Below are positions 37,323 to 46,621 of a stretch of DNA of 64,000 nt, piece after piece. The translations under genes and the position numbers were made by a program. Within the stretch, counting starts at the first letter, position 1; the number at the start of each line of letters is the position of its first letter. A model generated the notes under the pieces. It was not told the origin of the DNA. It ran no database searches and saw nothing but the letters and a program-made list of their open reading frames with translations. This DNA is from Ignavibacteria bacterium (GTDB lineage: Bacteria; Bacteroidota; Ignavibacteria; Kapaibacteriales; UBA2268), in contig JAOADV010000001.1 of the NCBI GenBank assembly GCA_026417135.1, forward strand, positions 62,001 through 126,000, written 5' to 3'.

Positions 37323-38381
37323 ATGGATTTAGACTCTCCCAAAACTTGCGATGAAATTGCCGCCTTACTCGAAGGACAACTCCTTGGAGCCCCTAACTTA
37401 ACAATATACCGATTAAACCGAATTGAGTATGCACAACCCGGCGATTTAACCTTCTATGCAAATAAAAAATATCAATCATTTCTGAAGAATACAAAAGCAA
37501 CTTGCATTCTTGTGCCTAAAGGGTTCAAAGATAAACAACCATCGCAAAACCAAACTTTTATTGAAGTGGAAAACCCATACAATTCATTTTTAAAATTACT
37601 TGTTCTCAACGATACATATTATCAAAATTTTAATTCTTTCATACATCCAACTGCAATCGTAGGCGAAGGTTCTTTTATCGACCCAACTGTTTATTTAGGT
37701 CCTTTGGTAGTTGTTGGAAAGAACTGTTACATTGGGAAAAATACTAAAATTATGCCAAATGTAACATTATATGACAATGTAAAAATCGGAGAAAACTGCC
37801 TAATTCATTCAAATGTCGTTTGCTACCATAAAACAATCATTGGAAATAATTGCATTATTCACGCTGGTGCAATAATAGGTTCGGACGGATTCGGCTTCGT
37901 AGAAAATAAAGATGGTTCATACACCAAAATCCCTCAGCTTGGAAATGTTATCATTGGAAACAATGTGGAAATTGGGGCCAACACGACTATCGACCGAGCT
38001 ATTGTTGGTAGTACCATTATCGAAGATGGAGTCAAAATTGATAATTTGGTTCAAATTGCCCACAATGTTCATATTGGCGAAAATACCGCAATGGCAGCAC
38101 AAGTTGGAATCTCGGGAAGTACAAAAATTGGAAAAAGAAATAGACTTGCTGGGCAAGTTGGTATTGCTGGACATATCGAATTAGCCGACGACGTCGTATT
38201 AGAAGCCAAATCTGGCGTTCCAAAATCTATCACCGAAAGCGGTGTTTACTTTGGTGCCCCACCACAAAAGAAAATCGAAGCTTTTAAAATACTTTTATCG
38301 CAAAATGAATTGCCGCAACTTATAGTAGAATTCAAAAAACTAAAAGCCCTTCTGAAAGATAAATTTGGCTTAGAAATCTAA
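37323..38381 (+). CDS. lpxD: UDP-3-O-(3-hydroxyacyl)glucosamine N-acyltransferase
   Basis: A 352-residue left-handed beta-helix acyltransferase for the third step of lipid A synthesis. After the N-terminal uridine-binding domain (to about residue 100) come hexapeptide repeats ([20 protein letters not shown] onward). The catalytic His is His247 in [10 protein letters not shown], and the C-terminus forms the ACP-binding helices. It is the last gene of the uppS-bamA-skp-skp-lpxD operon; its TAA directly abuts the stop of the convergent PASTA gene. Confidence 0.96.
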   Translation: MDLDSPKTCDEIAALLEGQLLGAPNLTIYRLNRIEYAQPGDLTFYANKKYQSFLKNTKATCILVPKGFKDKQPSQNQTFIEVENPYNSFLKLLVLNDTYYQNFNSFIHPTAIVGEGSFIDPTVYLGPLVVVGKNCYIGKNTKIMPNVTLYDNVKIGENCLIHSNVVCYHKTIIGNNCIIHAGAIIGSDGFGFVENKDGSYTKIPQLGNVIIGNNVEIGANTTIDRAIVGSTIIEDGVKIDNLVQIAHNVHIGENTAMAAQVGISGSTKIGKRNRLAGQVGIAGHIELADDVVLEAKSGVPKSITESGVYFGAPPQKKIEAFKILLSQNELPQLIVEFKKLKALLKDKFGLEI

Positions 38382-39116
38382 TTATTTTACGATAGTCAAA
38401 GCAATTTTTGTCCCCTTAGGAACTAACGACCCAGCCTTTAAACTTTGTTGAAGAACTGTATTTGGAAGATATGTTTGACTTTCAACATAAGATAATTCCC
38501 CAACTTCGAGTTCCGATTCAAAAAGTAACTTGCTCGCAGCATCCAAGTTCAACCCTTCGAGATACGGGACCTTTACAAGATTTACAGAACCCCGACTAAC
38601 TACAACATCAATTTGTGTTCCATAGGGCACCTTTGTGCCATATTGGGGGCTTTGAGCGACAATAGAATCGACCCCAAAATTTTCACTATTTACGTAGGAA
38701 AGATTGCCTATATCGAGACCAATATTTTTCAAAATGATACGGGAATCCCTAATATGTTTACCAATCAAATTTGGAACGACAACTTCTTCCCTGCCTTGGC
38801 TTATTGTGATGAATACTTCTCGCCCTTTTTTAATTACTTGTCCAGCGCGAGGACTTTGATTAATGACAGTTCCGGGAGGATAATTTGCACTAAAAAGTTC
38901 GTTCACCCGAGCCAATTTCAAATCTAAGGATTTCAAAAGATTCTCGGCATCAGAAATTTTCATACCTATTAAATTTGGCATTTTAACAGTGTCCCCGCTG
39001 TGAATCAACAAAGGAAAGACAATCTTATCGAGTACGATAATAGAAATTATTAAAATCGCAAAAAAGCCAATCAAAACATAAAAATAAGGAAGTAGCCCTT
39101 TTATTCTTTCGCCCAC
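38382..39116 (-). CDS. Membrane-anchored PASTA-domain protein
   Basis: A protein of 244 residues: short cytoplasmic N-terminus, one membrane helix (YVLIGFFAILIISIIVLD), then three PASTA domains (KMPNLIGMKISDAENLLKSL, VVPNLIGKHIRDSRIILKNI, KVPYLEGLNLDAASKLLFES, each ending in a strand like VFITISQG). PASTA modules bind peptidoglycan or beta-lactam-like ligands and usually sit on Ser/Thr kinases or PBPs; here there is no catalytic domain, as in many Bacteroidota. I start at GTG 39116: the frame extends to a TTG at 39161, but an excellent promoter lies inside that extension. Confidence 0.88.
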   Translation of the reverse strand: MGERIKGLLPYFYVLIGFFAILIISIIVLDKIVFPLLIHSGDTVKMPNLIGMKISDAENLLKSLDLKLARVNELFSANYPPGTVINQSPRAGQVIKKGREVFITISQGREEVVVPNLIGKHIRDSRIILKNIGLDIGNLSYVNSENFGVDSIVAQSPQYGTKVPYGTQIDVVVSRGSVNLVKVPYLEGLNLDAASKLLFESELEVGELSYVESQTYLPNTVLQQSLKAGSLVPKGTKIALTIVK

Positions 39117-39139
39117 GAAAATAAGGAAATAATGAACTA

Positions 39140-39171
39140 CAAAATTAGAGAAATCGAGCAAATATTTCCAA
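39140..39171 (-). promoter_or_regulatory. Bacteroidota-type promoter of the PASTA gene
   Basis: TTG at 39171-39169, 21-base spacer, TAATTTTG at 39147-39140 on the minus strand: exact in both parts. The transcript would start near 39133, giving a leader of about 17 bases before GTG 39116. Confidence 0.65.
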
Positions 39172-39363
39172 AATCATCAGCGTTTAAAAATATTCCTCGA
39201 TTAGAGAAAAAGCATTATCGAAGCTTCGCTATATGTATAAGAATATAGAACAGAATTAGAGTTTCCCTTAACACAATTGAATGTTCGAGTTCTTCTATAT
39301 TCTTTGTTTGAAATCAGTATTGAGAAAGAAAATAAAAATTAACTTTGTTATTCCTAATATCCT
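39172..39363. other. Spacer between the PASTA gene and der
   Basis: No supported gene. On the plus strand an ATG-started frame of 38 codons (39132-39248, overlapping the PASTA promoter) is followed in another frame by 33 open codons (39241-39342). It could be a small frameshifted gene, but chance is not excluded. Confidence 0.3.
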
Positions 39364-40689
39364 TTAATTTTTACTGTCTTTTTTGCTCTTTTTCTTAAAA
39401 ATAAATGAAATAGGGGTCCCTTCGAAACCAAAATTTCGACGGATGATACGCTCGATAAATCGCTTATAACTATCGGGCAATAATTCTGGAAAATTGCAGA
39501 AAAAAGCAAAGACGGGAGGTTCAATTCCAACTTGGGTAATGTAATTTATTCTTAAATCCCGACCACGTACGGCTGGAGGAGGGAACTTTTCCAACTCGGG
39601 CAAAATAATACTATTTAATTCGGAAGTAGTAATTCGACTTGAACGATGTTCTTTTATTTCAACAGCAGTTTCAAGCAATTTATTTAAACGCAATCGTTTA
39701 GTGGCACTTACAAATAGTATGGGCACAAAATAATACGAAGGCAGCTCTTCATATATCTTTTTTCTAAATGAATCGGCAACTTTTGGGTCCTTGTCTTGAA
39801 TTAAGTCCCATTTGTTCACTGCAACAATTATTCCCTTCCTAGCTTCATCAACTTGATTGATAATTTTTTTGTCTTGTTCTTCAAGCCCTCGCAACGCATC
39901 GATAACAACAATGCCAACATCGCATCTTTCGATTGCTTTTATTGTTCGAACAGCACTATAGAATTCTATACTTTCTCGGATTTTGCTTTGTTTTCTTAAC
40001 CCAGCAGTGTCTATCAGGATAACATCTTCATTATGAAACTTAATAACTGAATCAATTGAATCCCGTGTAGTTCCCGGAATATCTGTAACGATTGAACGTT
40101 GCTTACCAATTAGTGCATTAGCAATCGAAGACTTGCCAACGTTCGGTCTTCCAACAATTGCAATTTTAAGTCTTGCATCAATTGATTCCGATTCATCTTG
40201 AGGTAGCAAAGCAATCAGCTCGTCGAGAAAATCACCAGTGTTTCGTCCAATTAAAGCAGATATTGGATGTGGTTCACCAAGTCCAAGTCTATGAAATTCA
40301 TAAGCATTAAGGTCCTGTTTGGGATTATCGCATTTGTTTACTAATAACAAAACCTTGACCTGCTTGCTTCTTAAAATGTTGGCTATTTCAATATCGTACG
40401 ATGTAATTCCTTCTCGCCCATCGCAAACAAAAAGAACAGCATTGGCTTCGTCTAATGCAATTTGGATTTGTTCGCGAACTGCCAACTCTATTTCATTTTC
40501 AGTTTTTGGAAGAAAACCACCAGTATCAACAATAGTAAATGTTTTACCACCCCACTCAACTTTTCCATAAATTCTGTCCCTTGTTACTCCGGGAGTATCT
40601 TCTACTATTGCTGAACGCTTTCCAACTAATCGGTTGAACAAGGTTGACTTTCCAACATTAGGCCTACCAACTATTGCTACAACACCCAT
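39364..40689 (-). CDS. der: Ribosome-assembly GTPase Der (EngA)
   Basis: A 441-residue double GTPase needed for 50S subunit maturation. Both G domains are complete: G1 motifs [16 protein letters not shown] (from residue 7) and [16 protein letters not shown] (near 180), G3 VDTGGF and IDTAGL, G4 NKCD and NKWD. A KH-like domain fills the last 90 residues, ending in a basic tail. It is divergent from yicC; no exact promoter box is visible in the 95-base spacer. Confidence 0.97.
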   Translation of the reverse strand: MGVVAIVGRPNVGKSTLFNRLVGKRSAIVEDTPGVTRDRIYGKVEWGGKTFTIVDTGGFLPKTENEIELAVREQIQIALDEANAVLFVCDGREGITSYDIEIANILRSKQVKVLLLVNKCDNPKQDLNAYEFHRLGLGEPHPISALIGRNTGDFLDELIALLPQDESESIDARLKIAIVGRPNVGKSSIANALIGKQRSIVTDIPGTTRDSIDSVIKFHNEDVILIDTAGLRKQSKIRESIEFYSAVRTIKAIERCDVGIVVIDALRGLEEQDKKIINQVDEARKGIIVAVNKWDLIQDKDPKVADSFRKKIYEELPSYYFVPILFVSATKRLRLNKLLETAVEIKEHRSSRITTSELNSIILPELEKFPPPAVRGRDLRINYITQVGIEPPVFAFFCNFPELLPDSYKRFIERIIRRNFGFEGTPISFIFKKKSKKDSKN

Positions 40690-40784
40690 TTGTAGTAGTA
40701 ATTATAAAACTTCGCCAATATATTGTCAAGTCGATTTATGTTCATAAATAGTCTTAATTTGGAGAATTATTAAAGTTGCAAATT

Positions 40785-41660
40785 ATGAAAAGTATGACTG
40801 GATATGCTAAGGCAGAAAAGAAAGAAGGTGGAATACGAACCATAATCGAGATTAAAAGCTTAAACAATAGGTATTGCGAAATTAACTGCAAAATACCAAA
40901 GACATTAAGTTCAAAAGAAATTGAAGTGCGCAACTTAATAAGGGAAAATATATCAAGAGGCTCGCTAACCGTTACTATCACTATTGAATACGAGGATGAA
41001 CCTCTTCCATTTTCGTTAAATGAACAAGTAGCAGAAAAAATTTACGAATCACTTTCAAATCTTTCGAAAAAACTAAATATTGAAGAAAAGGTAACCATTA
41101 GCGACATACTCTCTTTTCCGAATTACTTATTGTTTAATGAAATCAGAACAAACGAAAGCGAAGCCGAATGGAAAATTGTAAAAAAAGGCCTAATTGAAGC
41201 ACTGAAAAAGTTGAATGAATACCGAAGAGCTGAAGGTAAAGCTATCTACAAGGATATAACAAATCGAGTAAAAAAATTATCCGGAATCTTGAAAAAAATA
41301 AAAGGACTCAGCCAAAGCAAACTTGAAATTGAAATACAAAAACTACGAGAGAAAGTAAAAAAAATAATTAACAATCAAGAGATAGATGAACAAAGAATGC
41401 ATCTCGAAATTGCACTTTTAGCTAACAAATTCGACATCAGCGAAGAATGCCTAAGATTAGAATCGCATTTAAATTTTCTGGAAGAGACGATAAAATCGAA
41501 AGAGCCAGTTGGTCAAAAAATCAATTTTATACTGCAAGAAATAAGTCGAGAGTTCAACACTGTCAGTTCAAAATCCGACGATGCTGAAATTTCCAAATTA
41601 ATTGTTAATGCAAAAGAAGAAGTTGAAAAAATTAGGGAACAAGTTCAAAACATCGAATAA
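40785..41660 (+). CDS. YicC-family endoribonuclease
   Basis: A 291-residue protein with both conserved ends of the YicC family: MKSMTGYAKAE at the start and EEVEKIREQVQNIE at the end, plus EIKSLNNRYCEINCKIP. E. coli YicC has been described as an endoribonuclease. I use the ATG at 40785; an in-frame TTG at 40776 lies in TAAAGTTG, a one-mismatch -7 box, and is unlikely to be the start. A following gmk gene, common elsewhere, is not here; a tRNA gene on the other strand follows instead. Confidence 0.92.
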   Translation: MKSMTGYAKAEKKEGGIRTIIEIKSLNNRYCEINCKIPKTLSSKEIEVRNLIRENISRGSLTVTITIEYEDEPLPFSLNEQVAEKIYESLSNLSKKLNIEEKVTISDILSFPNYLLFNEIRTNESEAEWKIVKKGLIEALKKLNEYRRAEGKAIYKDITNRVKKLSGILKKIKGLSQSKLEIEIQKLREKVKKIINNQEIDEQRMHLEIALLANKFDISEECLRLESHLNFLEETIKSKEPVGQKINFILQEISREFNTVSSKSDDAEISKLIVNAKEEVEKIREQVQNIE

Positions 41661-41669
41661 TGATTATTG

Positions 41670-41743
41670 CTCCAGAGAGGGGATTCGAACCCCTGACCCC
41701 CTGATTAACAGTCAGGTGCTCTAACCAGCTGAGCTACTCTGGA
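41670..41743 (-). tRNA. tRNA-Asn (GTT)
   Basis: A full 74-base cloverleaf on the minus strand: acceptor TCCAGAG/CTCTGGA with discriminator G, D arm GCTC/GAGC, anticodon stem CCTGA/TCAGG around CTGTTAA (anticodon GTT), T arm AGGGG TTCGAAT CCCCT. CCA is not encoded. Confidence 0.97.
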
Positions 41744-41752
41744 ATGCAAACG

Positions 41753-41783
41753 CAAAATTAATTCAAATTTACCAAATAACCAA
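41753..41783 (-). promoter_or_regulatory. Bacteroidota-type promoter of tRNA-Asn
   Basis: TTG at 41783-41781, 20-base spacer, TAATTTTG at 41760-41753 on the minus strand, both exact. The expected start near 41746 is only a few bases before the mature tRNA 5' end (41743). A second box match, TAAATTTG at 41771-41764, overlaps the spacer. Confidence 0.7.
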
Positions 41784-41858
41784 AAATTTACATTAAAAAG
41801 TTCAAAAAAACTATTGCAAAATATTTTCGTCTAATAAAATTTTAATAAAGAGTAATTT

Positions 41859-42488
41859 ATGAACGACCAGTTAATTCCAATCGTAATCGAGCAGACCCCT
41901 CGGGGCGAACGCGCTTTTGATATTTACTCTCGTTTACTTAAAGAAAGGATAATATTCATAGGAACACCTATCGACGATAACGTAGCAAGTCTTGTTATTG
42001 CCCAATTGCTTTTCTTGCAAAGCGAAGACCCAAACAAAGATATTCACATCTACATCAATTCGCCGGGCGGAAGTGTAACTGCTGGGCTTGCTATTTACGA
42101 CACTATGCAGTATGTTTCGCCAGATGTTGTAACGATTTGTATCGGCTTGGCTGCATCGATGGCACAAGTCCTTCTTTGTGCTGGAACTCCCGGTAAGCGT
42201 TTTGCTCTACCACACTCACGAATTTTGCTACACCAACCTACCGGGGGAACACAAGGTCAATCGGTCGATATCGAAATTTACACTAAAGAAATGATTAGGA
42301 TTCGCGATATGTTGTATGAAATAATTGCAAAACACACAAACAAGGATGTAGAAAAAATACGAAAAGATGCCGACCGAGATTATTATATGTCCGCAGAGGA
42401 AGCATTGGAATATGGTATAATTGATAAAATTCTCGCAAAAGCCCCCAAAGTAAAGCAGGAAGAAAACAAAGAAAAGGAAGAAAAATAA
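41859..42488 (+). CDS. clpP: ATP-dependent Clp protease proteolytic subunit
   Basis: A 209-residue serine protease that forms the Clp barrel. The triad is Ser100 (GLAASMAQ), His125 (ILLHQPTGG) and Asp174 ([12 protein letters not shown]). The oxyanion strand [11 protein letters not shown] is intact. The usual GLAASMG is GLAASMA here, a mild change. The C-terminal tail is Lys/Glu-rich. The TAA stop shares a base with the clpX ATG (TAATG). Confidence 0.97.
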   Translation: MNDQLIPIVIEQTPRGERAFDIYSRLLKERIIFIGTPIDDNVASLVIAQLLFLQSEDPNKDIHIYINSPGGSVTAGLAIYDTMQYVSPDVVTICIGLAASMAQVLLCAGTPGKRFALPHSRILLHQPTGGTQGQSVDIEIYTKEMIRIRDMLYEIIAKHTNKDVEKIRKDADRDYYMSAEEALEYGIIDKILAKAPKVKQEENKEKEEK

Positions 42489-43741
42489 TGCCCCAAAGAA
42501 AAACTACGACACGCGAAATACACTATTGCTCATTTTGTGGGCGAAGTCAATACACAGTCGAAGGCTTCTTCGAAGGCAAGGATAAAGTCTTAATTTGTAA
42601 CTTCTGCATCGAAGAAAGTTATGAAATTATTAAGAATAAGAGGTTCGAACGTTTTTTAGTAGAAAGTCAATTGCAAAGACTTCCCACCCCAAGGCAAATA
42701 AAAGAAAAGCTCGATGAATACGTAATCGGGCAAGAGTACCCCAAACAAATCATATCTGTCGCTGTTTACAACCATTACAAACGTATTTTATTAAATTTTT
42801 CGGAATCCAACGACGTTGAAGTCGATAAAAGCAATATATTATTAATTGGTCCAACAGGAACAGGAAAAACATTATTAGCCCAAACACTTGCAAAAATCCT
42901 TAGAGTTCCTTTTGCTATAGCAGACGCAACGACTATTACCGAAGCTGGATACGTTGGCGACGATGTTGAAACGGTAATCGTAAGGTTGCTTCAAAATGCC
43001 AACTACAACATCGGTCTGGCAGAAATTGGTATCGTTTATATCGATGAAATAGATAAAATTTCGCGTAAAAGTGATTCGCCCTCTATAACCAGAGACGTCT
43101 CTGGCGAAGGGGTACAGCAAGCTCTATTGAAAATTCTCGAAGGAACAATTGCGGGGGTTCCACCGCAAGGTGGAAGAAAGCATCCAGAACAAAGTTTACT
43201 TTATGTTAATACCAAAAATATTTTGTTTATTTGTGGAGGAGCCTTCGTAGGACTTGAACAGATTATCGCCCAAAGATTGCGAAAAACAAGAATTGGATTT
43301 AACACCGAACCAACACAACCAAATTATGCTTCTTTGGAGCTCTTGAAAAAAGTTGAACCAGACGACTTAATTAAATTTGGGTTTATTCCAGAACTTGTAG
43401 GTCGATTACCCGTCATCGCCCCATTCGAAGAACTTTCCAGCAGTGCATTGAAAAAAATCCTCACCGAACCAAAAAATGCCATAGTAAAGCAATACAAAAA
43501 ACTATTCGAGATGGAAGGAGTCGAATTGGAATTTAATAATGATGCACTGGATGCAATTGTTAACAAAGCAATAGAGTTGAAGACTGGGGCAAGGAGCCTT
43601 CGCTCGATAGTAGAGGAAATAATGCTACCAATTCAGTTCAAGGTGCCAGATTTAAGTAACCTACAAAAGTGCATAATTACAAAAGATGTAGTCGAAAAAG
43701 GAGTAGAACCGCTCTACCACTTTAAAAAAGACGCCGCTTGA
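42488..43741 (+). CDS. clpX: ATP-dependent Clp protease ATPase subunit ClpX
   Basis: A 417-residue AAA+ unfoldase. The zinc-binding domain has Cys14, Cys17, Cys37 and Cys40; Walker A is GPTGTGKT (121-128), Walker [11 protein letters not shown], the pore loop AGYVGDDVE, and the ClpP-docking loop is in the region IGFNTE. Coupled to clpP by a one-base overlap, forming the standard clpP-clpX operon. It unfolds tagged substrates and feeds them to ClpP. Confidence 0.97.
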   Translation: MPQRKTTTREIHYCSFCGRSQYTVEGFFEGKDKVLICNFCIEESYEIIKNKRFERFLVESQLQRLPTPRQIKEKLDEYVIGQEYPKQIISVAVYNHYKRILLNFSESNDVEVDKSNILLIGPTGTGKTLLAQTLAKILRVPFAIADATTITEAGYVGDDVETVIVRLLQNANYNIGLAEIGIVYIDEIDKISRKSDSPSITRDVSGEGVQQALLKILEGTIAGVPPQGGRKHPEQSLLYVNTKNILFICGGAFVGLEQIIAQRLRKTRIGFNTEPTQPNYASLELLKKVEPDDLIKFGFIPELVGRLPVIAPFEELSSSALKKILTEPKNAIVKQYKKLFEMEGVELEFNNDALDAIVNKAIELKTGARSLRSIVEEIMLPIQFKVPDLSNLQKCIITKDVVEKGVEPLYHFKKDAA

Positions 43742-43892
43742 TTTATTAGATTAAGCAATCGATGTATATTTAGAATATTGTGGTCTAAATATTAAAAAAC
43801 TCAAAAACTCTTCGAATCTTGACTTTTTAAACTGGATTAACGAAAATCCATACGAATTTAAAATTAATTAAAGAGTTGAGTATAGAAAATAT
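43742..43892. other. Spacer after clpX with a start-less open run
   Basis: Between convergent clpX and the C1 peptidase. On the plus strand 43755-43871 is open for 38 codons and ends FLNWINENPYEFKIN, which looks protein-like, but no start codon precedes it. Possibly the tail of a lost gene, possibly chance. No terminator hairpin is obvious. Confidence 0.3.
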
Positions 43893-45113
43893 TTATTTTT
43901 TAAACTTTGCCAAAATTTCCTTAACAGCGTCTTTGTGAATAGTTACGATTAGCATTTTTAGCTTCAGATAATCTTCGTGGTAGAAGTAGTAGCCTTTATT
44001 TGGTCCATTGAAAGAACCACTTCCCGAATCTTTTATAAGAAACCAAAAAACTCCATTTGTTTCTTTATAACCAACAAGATGTACGCCGTGGTCGTCTTGT
44101 GTAGTGTTATTAGAAAAGCGAAATTGCCTTGAATACTCATCGATAAAAGCAGAGGGGATATCAAAAGATGGAACAATTGCAACTTCATAATGGGATTCGA
44201 TACCCGGTTCGGTAACATCCCCTCCGATTACAAAAGTAAAGCCTTTTTTTATTGAACTTTTTATGATATCCATAAAAACATCGAGTGGGACATTGTAATA
44301 GCTGGAATCATTCCACCAATTGTCTGGGACATCGAACTCTACTTGTTGCCAATATGGTTTTTCCATTAATGACAGAAAATCAACATAATCGTCCAAATTC
44401 AATTTTAAACGTTCTTTGATAAAAGATTTCGGAGTGTAAGTATTATTTTGATAAACAAATTTTTGTGGGGGTTCTCCAATGTACAAATTAAGAATTGATT
44501 TAACAGTCGAAATCACGAAATCTTCGTTCCAAAGACTTTTTTCCTTTACATAATCAAGAAATTTTTTAAATTCTGAAAAAAGTTTGCTATGGTCGAAATG
44601 TTTTTGTCCTTCAAGTTTGCCCGGAAAAACCTCGTAAGGTACGCAACCATAGGTTTTCCATATTCTAATAACAGCGTTTGGTTCGCTGCCTTCTCCCAAA
44701 AAAGATTCCCCACGTGTTTTGACAAAATATCGTGCTTTTTCGATATATTCCCAATAAACCGTGTGCATTTCGGAAATTTTCACCTTTTCCCCAGTCAACC
44801 TGTAAATCTCAGATTCAAGGAACGATGTAGTTGCAAAACTCCAACAAGTTCCTGTTGCCCCTTGAGGAATAGGTTCATTATGCCAAAAATATTTAAATTC
44901 TTCCTTCGACTTCGGTAACTGCATACCTTCGAAATCGACAATGAAACGCATCTTTTTCTTTTCAGGTTTTTTCCAATAATCTTGTGTGGACTTATGAATT
45001 TCCTCCCAAAACTCATTTTTTGGCTCGATGAATTTGCCTTTGTGACGTGGTTGCTCCTGAGAAAAAACCGATATACTACTAAATAAAACTAAAAACAACA
45101 AAACCTTTACCAT
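43893..45113 (-). CDS. Exported C1-family (papain-fold) cysteine peptidase, aminopeptidase C-like
   Basis: A 406-residue protein with a signal peptide (MVKVLLFLVLFSSISVFSQ, cut near residue 19). The papain-fold residues are Cys90 in GATGTCWSFATTSFLESE and His342 in DDHGVHLVGY. The third position, normally Asn in a KNSWG-like motif, reads IKDSGSG, with Asp362. The architecture and length resemble the C1B bleomycin-hydrolase/aminopeptidase C group, but export suggests degradation of peptides in the periplasm or outside. The start at 45113 is backed by GGAGG four bases upstream. It diverges from the HAD-UbiA gene. Confidence 0.85.
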   Translation of the reverse strand: MVKVLLFLVLFSSISVFSQEQPRHKGKFIEPKNEFWEEIHKSTQDYWKKPEKKKMRFIVDFEGMQLPKSKEEFKYFWHNEPIPQGATGTCWSFATTSFLESEIYRLTGEKVKISEMHTVYWEYIEKARYFVKTRGESFLGEGSEPNAVIRIWKTYGCVPYEVFPGKLEGQKHFDHSKLFSEFKKFLDYVKEKSLWNEDFVISTVKSILNLYIGEPPQKFVYQNNTYTPKSFIKERLKLNLDDYVDFLSLMEKPYWQQVEFDVPDNWWNDSSYYNVPLDVFMDIIKSSIKKGFTFVIGGDVTEPGIESHYEVAIVPSFDIPSAFIDEYSRQFRFSNNTTQDDHGVHLVGYKETNGVFWFLIKDSGSGSFNGPNKGYYFYHEDYLKLKMLIVTIHKDAVKEILAKFKK

Positions 45114-45168
45114 ACTCCCTCCAAAAAAATGCAATTTAGGAATAACTACACAAATCCTCAGACTTGTT

Positions 45169-45176
45169 TAATTTTG
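45169..45176 (+). promoter_or_regulatory. Promoter -7 box of the HAD-UbiA/DprE1 operon
   Basis: TAATTTTG, exact, 17 bases before the ATG at 45194, giving a leader of about 11 bases. No TTG lies at the usual distance upstream. Confidence 0.45.
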
Positions 45177-45193
45177 CATTTTTTAAATAAATA

Positions 45194-46621
45194 ATGAACG
45201 AAAGTAATAAAAAATTACCCATTTGCGTAGATTTAGATTACACAGTAATTAATAGCGATATACTAATTGAATCGATACTACTGTTTATTAAGCAAAACCC
45301 TTTACATATTTTCTTATTATTTTTTTGGTTTTTGAAAGGGAAAACTTATTTAAAACGACAATTACATAGAAAGGTTAAAATAGATATTGCAAATCTTCCC
45401 TACAACGAAAACATACTGAATTTTTTACGAAAGAAAAAAAAGGAGGGACACAAATTAATTCTTGTTACTGCTTCTTTACAAGAAATTGCTGACGAAATCA
45501 ACAAAAATTTACAACTTTTCGACGAAGTTTTTGGAACACAAAATAGCTATAATCTCAAAAGTAAGAACAAGGCGTTATTTTTGAAAGATAAATTTGGGTT
45601 AAAAGGCTTCGATTATTTAGGAGATTCTATTTTCGATTTGCCAGTTTGGAAAATTGCAAACAAAGCTTTTGTAACTTCAGATTTCAAATTCGTCATCAAA
45701 AAAGTATCCAAGTTAAAAAACTTTGCAGAAAACTTAGGACAAGTTGCAACATTCAAAGACTTTATCAAATCAATTCGAATTCATCAATGGATAAAAAACA
45801 TATTAATTTTTGCGCCTTTACTACTGGCTCACAGGTTCGACGATACATTGTTATTCGTCCAATGCCTTATTGCTTTCGTCTCTTTCTCACTCGTTGCATC
45901 ATCTTGTTACATTATCAATGATATATTCGATATTGCAAACGATAGAATTCATCCTCAGAAAAAAAATCGCCCGATTGCCTCGGGGAAAATCTCTGTTTAC
46001 AAGGCAATGTTCTATTCCTTTTCAATTTTATCATTAGGCTTGTTCCTTTCAAGTTGGGTGAATTTCAATTTTTTCTTGTTACTCTTGTTCTATTCTTTTA
46101 TTAATTTAACATATACCAACTATTTCAAGTATATTTTCATTATAGACTTTTTCACACTTGCAAGCTTATATGTCGTTAGAATTTATGCCGGAAGCATTGC
46201 TTCTTCTGTTGAAGTTTCAAACTGGCTTTTGGCTTTTTCTATGTTCTTTTTTATTTCTCTTGCTGTGCTCAAAAGATATTCCGACCTAATTCAGAACGAA
46301 AACAATTCAAATCTTACTGGAAGACCTTATAATGTACAATCTTCAATAATGTTGTTAACAATTGGATTATCGAGTGTTTTCGCATCAACAATAATCCTAA
46401 TTCTTTACATCAATACTCAGAAAGTTTTGCAATTTTACAAAAGTCCGAACTTCCTTTGGCTCGATGCTTTTCTTGTGCTCCTTTGGTCCTTGCTTCTTTG
46501 GAATGACGCTAACCAAAGAAAAATAGCATACGACCCAGTAACCTATGCTTTAAAAGACCCTAAAACCTTATTCATCGCTTGTTTAATTATAGCTATTTGG
46601 ATTTTGGCGATTATAGTGTAA
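45194..46621 (+). CDS. HAD phosphatase fused to UbiA-type prenyltransferase (probable polyprenyl-phosphate phosphoribose synthase)
   Basis: A 475-residue two-domain protein. Residues 1-190 are a HAD hydrolase: motif I CVDLDYTV (Asp13, Asp15), motif II LVTAS, a Lys before motif IV, and GDSIFDLP. The rest is a UbiA membrane prenyltransferase with RIHQWIKNILIFAPLL, a hallmark of decaprenyl-phosphate phosphoribose synthases, and the metal motif NDIFDIANDRIHP, plus about eight helices. By homology it would join PRPP to a polyprenyl phosphate and the HAD part would remove the 5-phosphate. The next gene is the DprE1-like oxidase of the same pathway, overlapping by one base (TAATG). Confidence 0.85.
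   Translation: MNESNKKLPICVDLDYTVINSDILIESILLFIKQNPLHIFLLFFWFLKGKTYLKRQLHRKVKIDIANLPYNENILNFLRKKKKEGHKLILVTASLQEIADEINKNLQLFDEVFGTQNSYNLKSKNKALFLKDKFGLKGFDYLGDSIFDLPVWKIANKAFVTSDFKFVIKKVSKLKNFAENLGQVATFKDFIKSIRIHQWIKNILIFAPLLLAHRFDDTLLFVQCLIAFVSFSLVASSCYIINDIFDIANDRIHPQKKNRPIASGKISVYKAMFYSFSILSLGLFLSSWVNFNFFLLLLFYSFINLTYTNYFKYIFIIDFFTLASLYVVRIYAGSIASSVEVSNWLLAFSMFFFISLAVLKRYSDLIQNENNSNLTGRPYNVQSSIMLLTIGLSSVFASTIILILYINTQKVLQFYKSPNFLWLDAFLVLLWSLLLWNDANQRKIAYDPVTYALKDPKTLFIACLIIAIWILAIIV

Noticed and set aside
40714-40721. TATATTGG as a promoter of der
   Set aside because: One mismatch in the most conserved part and no -33 element at a proper distance.
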